Positions 52,609 through 61,229 of a stretch of 63,955 nt of DNA are shown piece by piece; position 1 is the first letter of the stretch, and each line of letters opens with the position of its first letter. Position numbers and translations under genes: made by a program. The notes under the pieces were generated by a model that was given only the letters and a program-made list of their open reading frames with translations, was not told where the DNA came from and searched no databases. This DNA comes from Chloroflexota bacterium (GTDB taxonomy: Bacteria; Chloroflexota; Anaerolineae; Anaerolineales; Villigracilaceae), in NCBI GenBank assembly GCA_016866215.1, contig VGNE01000015.1, positions 1 to 63,955 on the forward strand, read 5' to 3'.

Positions 52609-53343
52609 ATGATTGAAAGAGACATGCAAAAAGCCGCGTTACGAGGTGAACCCTCCTATATCTGGCGGGAGGGGCAGGAACGCCGCCTTGAGATGATTTC
52701 ATGCTTTGCGGGTGAACGGGTCCGCGGGCGGGTGCTTGAAAACGGCTGTGGGGTGGGAATGTATGTTGAGAGGCTGGCAGGCCTCGGCGCAGATGTGATC
52801 GGTTTGGAATATGATTTTGAGCGCGCGCTTGATGCCAGAGTCAAATCGGAAAAGATCATTAATGCCGCCGGTGAATCCATCCCGCTTCCTGCTTCGACCT
52901 TTGACTTGATCCTCAGCCACGAAGTGATCGAACACGTACAACATGACCGCGCCGCGATTGAAGAAATGGTGCGCGTGCTGAAGGTGGGTGGGCGCGCCGT
53001 GATCTTTTGCCCCAACCGCGGCTATCCTTTCGAAACGCACGGAATCTTTTGGAAGGGGAAATATTATTTTGGGAACATATTGTTCGTGAATTATCTGCCG
53101 CGGGTTCTGCGCGATAAACTGGCGCCGCATGTGCGCGTTTATTCGAGGCGCGATGTGGGAAAATTATTTGATCGCCTGTCAGTGAAATTCATCGAACGCA
53201 CGATCATCTTTGGCGCGTACGATAATATCATCGCCCGTTTTGGCGCAGTGGGGAAATTCCTGCGCGCAGTTTTGCAATTTTTGGAATCGACACCGTTGAA
53301 GGGATTTGGACTTTCGCATTTTTGGGTGGTTGAGAAAATATAG
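52609..53343 (+). CDS. SAM-dependent methyltransferase (class I)
   Basis: A 244-residue protein with SAM motif I VLENGCGVGMYVERLAG (about 40), acidic GLEYD after strand 2, FDLILSHEVIEHV (motif IV) and MVRVLKVGGRAVIFCPN. It belongs to the Methyltransf_11 group, which acts on small molecules, lipids or quinones; the substrate is unknown. ATG 52609 was chosen because TATAAT lies just upstream. The frame is open upstream to 52411 across the nusA start, which cannot be part of this transcript. Confidence 0.82.
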   Translation: MIERDMQKAALRGEPSYIWREGQERRLEMISCFAGERVRGRVLENGCGVGMYVERLAGLGADVIGLEYDFERALDARVKSEKIINAAGESIPLPASTFDLILSHEVIEHVQHDRAAIEEMVRVLKVGGRAVIFCPNRGYPFETHGIFWKGKYYFGNILFVNYLPRVLRDKLAPHVRVYSRRDVGKLFDRLSVKFIERTIIFGAYDNIIARFGAVGKFLRAVLQFLESTPLKGFGLSHFWVVEKI

Positions 53344-53362
53344 ATATAGGACTTAGGGGCCT

Positions 53363-53525
53363 GTATGCAAAATCAACACAGCTATGTCATTCTGAGGAGC
53401 GGAGCGACGAAGAATCCCTGCCTTTACCCGAATTCACCCGATTTAGGGAAAAACGAGACCCTGCGCTCGCCCCTTCACTTCGTTCAGGGCTTCGGCCCAG
53501 GGTAACACAAATTTAATTTGCATAC
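53363..53525. repeat. MITE-like element with terminal inverted repeats
   Basis: GTATGCAAAAT (53363-53373) and AATTTGCATAC (53515-53525) form near-perfect terminal inverted repeats of a 163-bp element without coding potential. Inside is GTCATTCTGAGGAGCGGAGCG and GACGAAGAATCCC, a word pair seen in dispersed repeats of many bacteria. Confidence 0.5.
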
Positions 53526-53605
53526 ACACTCTATGTCAGGACTTTCGTTCAGCCAGCGTGAGAGAATGTTGGCTACGCAAATAATGATGGTTAAGAATCC
53601 TGTGT

Positions 53606-53611
53606 TATAAT
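53606..53611 (+). promoter_or_regulatory. Minus-10 box of rpsB and its 190-nt leader
   Basis: TATAAT at 53606-53611, with no convincing minus-35. The leader (to 53799) contains several potential stems, e.g. GGGAC/GTCCC near 53675-53695 and GGCGC/GCGCC near 53753-53764. A long structured leader before rpsB often serves autogenous control by S2; that is only an inference. Confidence 0.5.
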
Positions 53612-53799
53612 CCCGCCGCTTTGATTCTTCGTCTTTCGATTTACTCAGGATCAGGATCAAGCAACATCTTGCCTGGGACGGGCAATAAGCGTCCCTGAGC
53701 GGGTCTGGTTGTAAAGCCGAATCCCCGCTAAACTCATTCCGTTCCGCGCTGGCGCTGTGGCGCCACGTGCTGGAGAACGGCAAAAGTTAAGGAGTAATA

Positions 53800-54933
53800 A
53801 TGGCTGTCATTTCCATGAAGGCCCTGCTTGAGAGCGGCGTCCACTTTGGGCATCGCACGAACAAGTGGGATGCCCGTATGAAACCGTACATCTTCACCGA
53901 GCGTAATGGTATTCATATTCTTGACCTGCAACAGACTGTCAAGTTGTTGAATCAGGGCTATAACGTTATTCGCGATACCGTGGCTAATGGCGGCAATGTT
54001 TTGTTCGTTGGTACAAAACGCCAGGCCCAGGAAACAGTGGCTGAAGAAGCCACCCGCTGCGGCATGCCGTACGTAACCGAGCGCTGGATGGGGGGTATGC
54101 TCACAAACTGGGCTACGATGTACAAGCGCATTCAGGAACTGGAGCGCCTTGAGAAATTACGCGCTACAGACGAGATCAACCGCCTCACCAAAAAGGAAGG
54201 TTTGTTGATCGAACGCGAGATCATCCGCTTACAGACGCGTTTGTCCGGCGCCCGCATCATGAAGCGCCGCCCTGATCTGCTTTTCATCATAGACGTGGGA
54301 CGTGAAGATGCGGCTGTTCGTGAAGCGAACCTGCTCAAACTGCCGATCGTGGCTTTGGTGGATACCAATTGCAACCCCAAAAATATTGACTATGTGATCC
54401 CCTCCAACGATGATGCCATTCGCGCCATCAAACTGCTGGTAGGCAAAATGGCGGACGCGGTGCTTGAAGGCAAAGCCATGCGCAAGGAAGAAGAACCCGA
54501 GCAGGCCGGGGATCTTAATTCTGAAGGTAAACCGAAATCCCGCCCGTCTCGTAAACCCCTTTCTGAAGCAGAGCAGGATGAGACTATGGGCGATGAAGCC
54601 TTGCTTGGTGAATCCACTTTGGCGAAACTAAGTGTCGGACGCCAGGTTGAAGATACCCCGCCAGTGGCTGAAAAAGCGGCAGAAGAAAAGAAACCTCGCG
54701 TTAGCAAGGTGGAAGACGCTGCTCCCACGGTTGAAAAAGCGGCAGAAGAAAAGAAACCTCGCGCCAGCAAGCAAGCAGACGCTGCTCCCACGGTTGAAAA
54801 AGCGGCAGGAGAAAAGAAGCCTCGCGCCAGCAAGCAAGCAGGCACTGTACCCGCGGCTGAAAAAGCGGTAGAAGAAAGGAAACCCCGCGCCAGCAAGGCA
54901 AAAGATGGCCCCGCTAAAGTTAAGACAGGATAA
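53800..54933 (+). CDS. rpsB: Ribosomal protein S2 with tandem-repeat C-terminal extension
   Basis: A 377-residue protein. Residues 1-230 are a normal S2: MAVISMKALLESGVHFGHRTNKWDAR (part), FVGTKRQAQETV, GMLTNWATM, PDLLFIIDVGREDAAVREA and VALVDTNCNPKNIDYVIPSNDDA (part). After an acidic linker come four 21-residue repeats (286-369) with consensus AAPTVEKAAEEKKPRASKQAD. S2 is usually 230-260 residues. The tail is Lys/Ala/Glu-rich and should be disordered and basic. RBS AAGGAG. Confidence 0.97.
   Translation: MAVISMKALLESGVHFGHRTNKWDARMKPYIFTERNGIHILDLQQTVKLLNQGYNVIRDTVANGGNVLFVGTKRQAQETVAEEATRCGMPYVTERWMGGMLTNWATMYKRIQELERLEKLRATDEINRLTKKEGLLIEREIIRLQTRLSGARIMKRRPDLLFIIDVGREDAAVREANLLKLPIVALVDTNCNPKNIDYVIPSNDDAIRAIKLLVGKMADAVLEGKAMRKEEEPEQAGDLNSEGKPKSRPSRKPLSEAEQDETMGDEALLGESTLAKLSVGRQVEDTPPVAEKAAEEKKPRVSKVEDAAPTVEKAAEEKKPRASKQADAAPTVEKAAGEKKPRASKQAGTVPAAEKAVEERKPRASKAKDGPAKVKTG
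54655..54906 (+). repeat. Four tandem 63-bp repeats in rpsB
   Basis: Units begin at 54655, 54718, 54781 and 54844. The core GAAAAAGCGGCAGAAGAAAA is nearly identical in units 1 and 2, and units 3 and 4 diverge slightly. Each codes for 21 residues. Confidence 0.9.
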
Positions 54934-54970
54934 TTAACAAGAACTGTAAAGTTGGACCAAGGATTGTGCT

Positions 54971-55576
54971 ATGGAAATAACAACTGAGATGATCAAGCAA
55001 TTACGAGCCGCAACCAATGCTCCGATGTTGGACTGCCGTAAAGCATTACAGGAAGCGGATGGAGATTACCAGAAAGCCGTAGACTGGCTGCGCGAAAAAG
55101 GCATGGCGACTGCCGCCAAACGCGCTGACCGCGACGCTTCGAATGGCGTGGTTGAGATATACTCCCACGGCGGTGGACGTGTAGGCGTTATGGTTGAGGT
55201 CAATTGTGAAACCGATTTCGTGGCCCGCGCGGAGCAATTCCGCACCCTGGCGCATGAGATCGCATTGCAGATCGCAGCCAGCGCGCCAAAATATGTCAAA
55301 GCGGATGAAATTCCCGCCGCAGAACTTGAGCATGAAGCCGACATCGCCCGAGCGCGCGCCATTGAAGAAGGCAAGCCCAAGAATGTGCTGGCGAAGATCG
55401 TGGAAGGCCGCGTTGAGAAGTTTAAAGATGAAGTTTGCCTGATGCGGCAGGCCTATATTCGTGATGAGTCACTGACCGTTGAAAAGCTCATTTTACAAAA
55501 TGTGGCGGCGATTGGCGAAAGTGTGATTGTCCGCCGCTTCCAACGTTGGGAACTGGGCGAAAGCACAAATCAATAA
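54971..55576 (+). CDS. tsf: Elongation factor Ts (short form)
   Basis: A 201-residue nucleotide exchange factor for EF-Tu. MIKQLRAATNAPMLDCRKAL, VEVNCETDFVARAEQFR (TDFV motif) and PKNVLAKIVEGRVEKF are present. It is short, like the Thermus protein (about 196 residues), with only one core half. It follows rpsB and has a terminator downstream. Confidence 0.96.
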   Translation: MEITTEMIKQLRAATNAPMLDCRKALQEADGDYQKAVDWLREKGMATAAKRADRDASNGVVEIYSHGGGRVGVMVEVNCETDFVARAEQFRTLAHEIALQIAASAPKYVKADEIPAAELEHEADIARARAIEEGKPKNVLAKIVEGRVEKFKDEVCLMRQAYIRDESLTVEKLILQNVAAIGESVIVRRFQRWELGESTNQ

Positions 55577-55583
55577 TAAGTTT

Positions 55584-55613
55584 AAAAAGCCAGCCTTCGG
55601 GTTGGCTTTTTTT
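55584..55613 (+). terminator. Terminator of rpsB-tsf
   Basis: AAAAGCCAGCC and GGTTGGCTTTT around TTC, followed by TTT. A classical rho-independent terminator. Confidence 0.9.
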
Positions 55614-55674
55614 CGAGCAGGTCAAAATTGTTTTGTTTGCCAGATTGAGCGATAATAAATGATTGGAGGTATGA

Positions 55675-56391
<717 letters not shown>

Positions 56392-56426
56392 GAAATAAAA
56401 TGATGGAAGGAGGAAAGGTTTGTTAA

Positions 56427-56446
56427 TTGAGAGTCTCTCAAATTTT
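56427..56446 (+). terminator. Weak terminator after pyrH
   Basis: TTGAGA and TCTCAA with a 3-nt loop, then AATTTTT. The stem is short, so readthrough to frr is likely. Confidence 0.4.
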
Positions 56447-56536
56447 TACATTTCCTCTCACTTTTTTACTGCCCCCATAGCCTAAATTCTTATTTTAAGG
56501 TATCCTTATGTAGTAATTAATTTCAGGAGGAAGATC

Positions 56537-57106
56537 GTGAGTACAGACGAAATTAAAGATCTGTTGAAAGATGCCGAAACCCGTATGAGCGGCGCGATTC
56601 ATTCTCTGGTAGATCATCTCGCCGGCATTCGTACGGGACGCGCCAGCCCGGCGTTGGTTGAAAAACTCGCGGTGGAGTATTACGGCACGCCCACTCATCT
56701 TATGCAGCTGGCCTCGATCAGTGTGCCTGAACCGCGCTCGTTGTTGATCAAACCCTTCGATGCAGCTTCCATTAAGGATATTGAAAAAGCGATTCAGGCC
56801 TCAAACCTAGGCTTGAACCCCAACTCTGATGGAAAGGTCATCCACCTGAACCTGCCTCCGCTGGACGAAGAACGCCGCCGCAGCTTGGTCAAACAAATGC
56901 ACCATCGGCTCGAGGAAGCCCGTGTGGCTGTGCGAAATATCCGCCGCGATCTGCATAACGATATTCGTGAATATGAAAAGGAAAAATTGATCACGGAAGA
57001 TGATCTCAAACGCGGCGAAGAAGACTTGCAGAAACTGACCGACAAGTTTGTTGAAGATATCGCCAGGCACGGCTACACCAAAGAAAATGAGATCATGGAA
57101 GTGTGA
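56537..57106 (+). CDS. frr: Ribosome recycling factor
   Basis: A 189-residue factor that splits the post-termination ribosome with EF-G. GIRTGRASPALVEKLAVEYYG, ISVPEPRSLLIKPFD, NPNSDGKVIHLNLPPLDEERR and VRNIRRDLHNDI are conserved. GTG start at 56537 with RBS AGGAGGA. Confidence 0.97.
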   Translation: MSTDEIKDLLKDAETRMSGAIHSLVDHLAGIRTGRASPALVEKLAVEYYGTPTHLMQLASISVPEPRSLLIKPFDAASIKDIEKAIQASNLGLNPNSDGKVIHLNLPPLDEERRRSLVKQMHHRLEEARVAVRNIRRDLHNDIREYEKEKLITEDDLKRGEEDLQKLTDKFVEDIARHGYTKENEIMEV

Positions 57107-57155
57107 TTTACTTTGAGACGCTGTAAATGACTGCACTGCAAAAATCTTTTTTCAC

Positions 57156-57268
57156 CGCGACACTCCCTGGCACTGCCCGCCACTACAGTCCCCGAAGCGG
57201 GCGAGTGGGAGGGCAGGTGTGCGGCGCACGCCACATCGTCCCGACACTCTTTCGGGAGTGCAGGTGAG
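57156..57268. repeat. Dispersed repeat, intergenic copy of the manA insert
   Basis: Shares both ends and most of the sequence with 39984-40068 (CGACACTCCCTGGCACTGC and TTCGGGAGTGCAGGTGAG). It has an additional GAAGCGGGCGAGTGGGAGGG segment. It lies between frr and uppS. Confidence 0.8.
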
Positions 57269-57289
57269 ACCACGAAGAATGCGAAGAAG

Positions 57290-57330
57290 TTCTTAAGATA
57301 TTAAAGAATCAATCGAAATATCTTTAAGAA
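57290..57330. repeat. Hairpin TTCTTAAGATATT
   Basis: TTCTTAAGATATT (57290-57302) faces AAATATCTTTAAGAA (57316-57330), with one bulge. Upstream of uppS; the rest of the gap to 57435 is AT- and CTTCG-rich without a gene. Confidence 0.5.
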
Positions 57331-57435
57331 AACCTTCGCGATTTTAATTTTTTTCTTCGCGGCCTTCGCCTCTTCGCGGTAAAGAGTCCTTTTTGCAACA
57401 GACTCATAAATGGTATTAAAAAAAGCGTTTATCAC

Positions 57436-58182
57436 ATGGCTGAAACACCCTCTGCGATTCCCCTTGAAAAAATCCCCCAGCACGTTGCCATGATCATGGA
57501 CGGCAATGGGCGTTGGGCGCTTCAACGCGGCCTGCCGCGCCTGTCCGGACACAAGGCAGGGACGGAAAACCTGCGCCGTGTCATCCGTTCGACGGTTGAA
57601 TTTGGCGTGAAATACTTAACGATTTACGCATTTTCCACTGAAAACTGGGGGCGTCCGCCTGAAGAGGTGAAAGGGTTAATGCTCATTCTTCAGGATGTGA
57701 TCGATCACGAACTTAATGAACTCAACAGGGAAGGTGTGCAGCTACGTCACATTGGGCGGCTGGAGGGGCTGGAGCCGAGGATCCAAAAAAAGGTTCTCAA
57801 AGCCATCGAATTGACGAAGAACAATGATCGTCTTATTTTGAACGTTGCATTCAATTACGGCGGACGGGACGAGATCGTATGCGCGATCCAGAAGATCATC
57901 AATGACGGCATACCCGCAGTAGATGTGACTGATGAATTGGTTGGCAAATATCTGTTCACGGCAAATGTGCCGGACCCTGATCTCATCATTCGTACATCGG
58001 GCGAATTGCGCGTGAGTAATTTCCTGATCTGGCAGGCCGCTTATTCAGAATGGTACATCACGCCGACCTTCTGGCCTGATTTTGACAAGGAAGAATATCG
58101 CCATGCGTTGGAGTCGTTTGCCCAGCGTGACAGGCGATTTGGAAAGGTATCTTCGGGGGAACTTCTGGAATCCAATGCGTAG
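57436..58182 (+). CDS. uppS: Undecaprenyl diphosphate synthase
   Basis: A 248-residue cis-prenyltransferase: HVAMIMDGNGRWALQRGLPR at the start, GTENLRRVIRS, LTIYAFSTENWGRP, and DPDLIIRTSGELRVSNFLIWQ near the end. It makes the C55 lipid carrier for cell-wall precursors. cdsA overlaps its stop by 8 bp. Confidence 0.96.
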   Translation: MAETPSAIPLEKIPQHVAMIMDGNGRWALQRGLPRLSGHKAGTENLRRVIRSTVEFGVKYLTIYAFSTENWGRPPEEVKGLMLILQDVIDHELNELNREGVQLRHIGRLEGLEPRIQKKVLKAIELTKNNDRLILNVAFNYGGRDEIVCAIQKIINDGIPAVDVTDELVGKYLFTANVPDPDLIIRTSGELRVSNFLIWQAAYSEWYITPTFWPDFDKEEYRHALESFAQRDRRFGKVSSGELLESNA

Positions 58183-58987
58183 AAGGTTGATCACAGCCCT
58201 CGCTTTGACTACAATTGGTATGCCCGCCGTCCTGCTTGGCGGCATCTTTTATTTTCTATTGATGGCGACATTTCTGATCGGCGCGGCCTGGGAGTACGTG
58301 CAATTATTCCGCGCGGTAAAACTGGAACCTCAAATTCATATCACCATGGGCGGCGTGGCTTTCATTCTCCTCACGCGCACGTTCTTTCCGGAATACGCCA
58401 TGCCCGTGTATGCCGCCGCAATTCTGATTGCACTGGCATATCATCTGATTGCTTATGAGCGCGGCCGCGATCAGTCCGCGCTTGATTTTGCCATTACCAT
58501 CGCAGGGCTGACCTACCTGGGCTGGATTGGCGGATATTTATTTGAGTTGCGTAATCTTCCCGAAGGCGGCTGGTGGTTCATGCTCGTTTTGCCTTCGGTC
58601 TGGCTTGCAGATTCAGGCGCCTACTCCATTGGCAGGGCCTATGGAAAACATAAAATGGCGCCGCGCCTCAGCCCCAGGAAAAGCTGGGAGGGTTACGCTG
58701 CCAGTATTTTCACCGGCATGATCGGCGGCGCTTTCCTAGTCTATGCCTATTCCACATTCGGAAATTTTTCAGGAAATATCACCATCCTGCAAGGCGCATT
58801 GCTCGGGCTCATCCTTGGAATACTTACGCCGCTGGGCGACCTCGGCGAGAGCATGATCAAACGGCAATCGGGCCTCAAAGATTCAAGCGACATTATTCCC
58901 GGTCATGGCGGCTTTTTTGACCGCGTTGATTCGTGGTTATGGGGCGCAGTGATCGGTTATTACTTCCTCGTCTGGTTCATCCTATAA
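58175..58987 (+). CDS. cdsA: Phosphatidate cytidylyltransferase
   Basis: A 270-residue membrane enzyme that makes CDP-diacylglycerol. About seven helices; the motif VWLADSGAYSIGRAYGKHKM and the signature region LGDLGESMIKRQSGLKDSSD, GHGGFFDRVDSWL near the end. ATG 58175 (MRRRLITALAL) overlaps uppS by 8 bp. The open frame to 58082 is inside uppS. Confidence 0.94.
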   Translation: MRRRLITALALTTIGMPAVLLGGIFYFLLMATFLIGAAWEYVQLFRAVKLEPQIHITMGGVAFILLTRTFFPEYAMPVYAAAILIALAYHLIAYERGRDQSALDFAITIAGLTYLGWIGGYLFELRNLPEGGWWFMLVLPSVWLADSGAYSIGRAYGKHKMAPRLSPRKSWEGYAASIFTGMIGGAFLVYAYSTFGNFSGNITILQGALLGLILGILTPLGDLGESMIKRQSGLKDSSDIIPGHGGFFDRVDSWLWGAVIGYYFLVWFIL

Positions 58988-59001
58988 ACCCTGGAGGCAA
59001 A

Positions 59002-59994
59002 ATGGAAGTCCGTGGCGCTACACCTACCCGCAATCTCGCGTTGGAGTTGGCGCGTGTCACTGAAGCCGCGGCCATGTTGGCAGGTCGCTTTATGGGACGG
59101 GGAGATAAAGAAGGCGCGGATCAGGCCGCCGTCAATGCGATGCGGTTAGTCCTCAGCACTGTGGATATGAACGGCGTCATCGTCATCGGAGAAGGGGAGA
59201 AGGATAAGGCGCCGATGTTGTTCAATGGAGAGAAGGTCGGCAACGGTTCATCGCCTGACGTGGATGTGGCTGTGGACCCCATTGACGGGACTCGCCCTTT
59301 GGCATTTGGCCGCTCAAATTCGCTTGCGATGGTGGCGCTTGCGCCGCGCGGCACGATGTTTGACCCCGGCCCTTTTGTATACATGAATAAACTTGCTGTG
59401 GGTCCTGAAGCAAAGGGGAAGATCGATATTGAAAAGTCAATCACTGAAAATCTTAAGGTGATTGCAAAAGCCAAAGGGAAACACATAGAAGATTTAACCA
59501 TCATCATCCTTGACCGCCCGCGTCACGATGATATGGTTGCCGAGATCCGCAAGGCTGGCGCGCGCATCCGCCAGATACCGGACGGGGACGTAGCCGCGGC
59601 CTTGATGGCCGCACAGCCTGAATCGGGCGTGGATGTTTTACTCGGGATTGGCGGCACACCGGAAGGCGTGCTGACGGCTTGTGCATTGCGCGCCATGGGC
59701 GGCGAGATTCAAGGCAAGCTCTTTGCGCGTGACGATGATGAATTACGGCGCGGACGCGAAGCAGGTTATGATTTCGATAAAGTGTTGACGATGAATGATC
59801 TGGTTTCATCGGAGGACGTCTTCTTTGCCACGACCGGCATTACCGATGGCGAATTGCTCCAGGGCGTGCGCTATTACGGCGATCACATCACCACGGATAC
59901 GCTCGTGGTGCGCGGACTGACGGGCACCATCCGCCGCATCAACGCTACGCACAGCACAGAAAAACTGGATAATTTGAGTTCGATACAATATTGA
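59002..59994 (+). CDS. glpX: Class II fructose-1,6-bisphosphatase
   Basis: A 330-residue GlpX-type enzyme of gluconeogenesis: RNLALELARVTEAAAMLAGR, GVIVIGEGEKDKAPML, VDVAVDPIDGTRPLAFG (metal site) and GIGGTPEGVLTACALRAMGG. ATG 59002 has GGAGG 6 nt upstream; the longer frame to 58933 lies in cdsA. It is 14 bp past cdsA. Confidence 0.95.
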   Translation: MEVRGATPTRNLALELARVTEAAAMLAGRFMGRGDKEGADQAAVNAMRLVLSTVDMNGVIVIGEGEKDKAPMLFNGEKVGNGSSPDVDVAVDPIDGTRPLAFGRSNSLAMVALAPRGTMFDPGPFVYMNKLAVGPEAKGKIDIEKSITENLKVIAKAKGKHIEDLTIIILDRPRHDDMVAEIRKAGARIRQIPDGDVAAALMAAQPESGVDVLLGIGGTPEGVLTACALRAMGGEIQGKLFARDDDELRRGREAGYDFDKVLTMNDLVSSEDVFFATTGITDGELLQGVRYYGDHITTDTLVVRGLTGTIRRINATHSTEKLDNLSSIQY

Positions 59995-60007
59995 TTTTGT
60001 ATAGTAT

Positions 60008-60106
60008 GTCGTTGCGAGGAGGGCGCTCTCCCCGACGAAGCAACCTCCTCGTGAAAAGGGGATTGCTTCGCCGCCATAGTACAAGACCGGCGTCTCGCAG
60101 CGACAT
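60008..60106. repeat. Palindromic repeat family 1, copy 9
   Basis: GTCGTTGCGAGGAGGGCG, CCGACGAAGCAACCTCC, GGGATTGCTTCGCCG and TCTCGCAGCGACAT, ending 12 bp before the tRNA promoter. Confidence 0.7.
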
Positions 60107-60118
60107 AAATCATTTTCC

Positions 60119-60147
60119 TTGACATTCCCCATCCTGACCCGTATAAT
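60119..60147 (+). promoter_or_regulatory. Consensus sigma-70 promoter of the tRNA gene
   Basis: TTGACA (60119-60124), a 17-bp spacer and TATAAT (60142-60147). Both hexamers match consensus exactly. The tRNA begins 11 nt later. Confidence 0.9.
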
Positions 60148-60158
60148 GTCGGCCGCTT

Positions 60159-60231
60159 TCCTTGCTAGCTCAATTGGCAGAGCGAGCGGCTGTTAACCGC
60201 TAGGTTCTAGGTTCAAGTCCTAGGCAAGGAG
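60159..60231 (+). tRNA. tRNA-Asn (anticodon GUU)
   Basis: A full cloverleaf. The acceptor stem is TCCTTGC/GCAAGGA, the D-arm GCTCAATTGGCAGAGC, the anticodon arm AGCGG-CTGTTAA-CCGCT with anticodon GTT at 60192-60194, and the T-arm CTAGG-TTCAAGT-CCTAG. The discriminator base is G 60231. The 3' CCA is not encoded, so it must be added by a nucleotidyltransferase. Confidence 0.98.
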
Positions 60232-60238
60232 CAAAATG

Positions 60239-60268
60239 ACCCCTGGATTTTTTCTAGGGGTTTTTATT
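60239..60268 (+). terminator. Terminator of the tRNA-Asn unit
   Basis: ACCCCT (60239-60244) pairs with AGGGGT (60256-60261) and a T-run follows. It closes a single-gene tRNA unit. Confidence 0.8.
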
Positions 60269-60313
60269 TAATGTAAATTCTGTACTATACTTACCCAGGA
60301 AAGGACAAACAGC

Positions 60314-60625
60314 ATGCAATCATTCAAACCTGTCATACGCTGGTGGTCGTTGGTCAACCCGCGCATCATTGCGCATTTTTCTGAAAGGCTGGACGTTTAT
60401 GAGGACAGCTTGATGTACCAACAGGGGATCTTCAGTAAGAGCGAGGTGGTCATTCCTTTCTCGCGCGTCACCAACTACGCCGCGGACCAGAACCTGCTCG
60501 ACCGTATTTTCGGGGTGGGCAATTTCAGAATCGAAACCGCCGGCTCCGTTGCCCCGGAGTTGATTCTGATTGGGTATTCCTATACACTTAGGGACCTGCT
60601 TGCCCGCTCGATGAAAGCCAGTTAG
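60314..60625 (+). CDS. Bacterial PH-domain protein
   Basis: A 103-residue protein with a YdbS-like bPH_2 domain: RWWSLVNPRIIAHFSERLDV, YQQGIFSKSEVVIPFSRVTN and FGVGNFRIETAGS. Bacterial PH domains bind membranes or partner proteins; the function is unknown. No membrane helix. A TATACT at 60285-60290 and RBS GAAAGGA lie upstream. Confidence 0.75.
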   Translation: MQSFKPVIRWWSLVNPRIIAHFSERLDVYEDSLMYQQGIFSKSEVVIPFSRVTNYAADQNLLDRIFGVGNFRIETAGSVAPELILIGYSYTLRDLLARSMKAS

Positions 60626-60627
60626 AG

Positions 60628-60789
60628 CTATTGCTCCTTCCCTTTGTCGTTCCCCATGAGCCGGTTTTCTGCTCTCCGCCTGATAGAGATCACCTCCGCA
60701 TCGGTCTTGATCTCCGCTGTCTCTGCTTTCGCATTCCTGGGAGTTGCCAGACTGACACTTGAAAGCTGATTTTGCTCCGGGTTCGTTTG
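60628..60789 (-). pseudogene. C-terminal fragment of an unidentified protein
   Basis: A minus-strand frame of about 53 codons ends at 60628. It encodes a hydrophilic stretch ending AEVISIRRRAENRLMGNDKG and is preceded by an in-frame TAA with no start codon apart from a late ATG. I cannot identify the parent. It may be debris at the edge of the mobile region, or chance. Confidence 0.25.
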
Positions 60790-60937
60790 TTAAAAGTTGC
60801 TATTCGCATGTACAATTATCTTAATGATTGGTGGATGTGTGTTTGGGCTGGCTGACCCAGCAAGTGTTTGAGCTTTAATTTCCAATTGGCTGGTCTGTGT
60901 TCTCATGCGTGCGGCTTAGTCCAACTGGGACAGATGC

Positions 60938-61229
60938 GGCAAGCGCATCTATGCCAGACGGCTGGGGATCGTCGAGCCGGTCTTTGCCAACCTCTGTGTA
61001 CAAAAGCGGATGCATCGCTTCAGCTTGCGCTCCAAACGTAAAGTAGATGTACAATGGACGCGTACGCGGTTCGCTCTGGTTCACCATATCGGCAAGATCC
61101 ACTCCTTTGGGGGCTGATCTAGCCCATTCAGCCCTCCAACAACCGGTCCCAACCGTACTCTGGCTGTAAAGTCGGGCGCTGGCGCCCGGCGCTCGAAGGC
61201 ATAGTTGGGTTTTTCGACAGTCTCGTTAG
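60938..61229 (+). mobile_element. IS1182-like transposase 3' end, copy A (decayed)
   Basis: Encodes GKRIYARRLGIVEPVFANL, KRMHRFSLRSKRKVDVQW and HHIGKIHSFG, the C-terminus of IS1182-type DDE transposases, then a non-coding tail to CTCGTTAG. Compared with copy B it has a 6-bp addition (near 61050) and loss of one base that stops it early. The N-terminal two-thirds are missing. The tail has a GGGCGCTGGCGCCC hairpin and CCCAAC/GTTGGG arms. Confidence 0.7.

Noticed and set aside
56392-56536. Riboswitch or small gene in the pyrH-frr gap
   Set aside because: Only a weak hairpin and AT-rich sequence; no conserved motif.
61141-61210. Reading the CCCAAC...GTTGGG palindrome as a complete attC site
   Set aside because: It is part of the tail shared by both IS1182-like copies, and its left core does not match RYYYAAC, so it is more likely an element-end structure. 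Kept open under the cassette finding.
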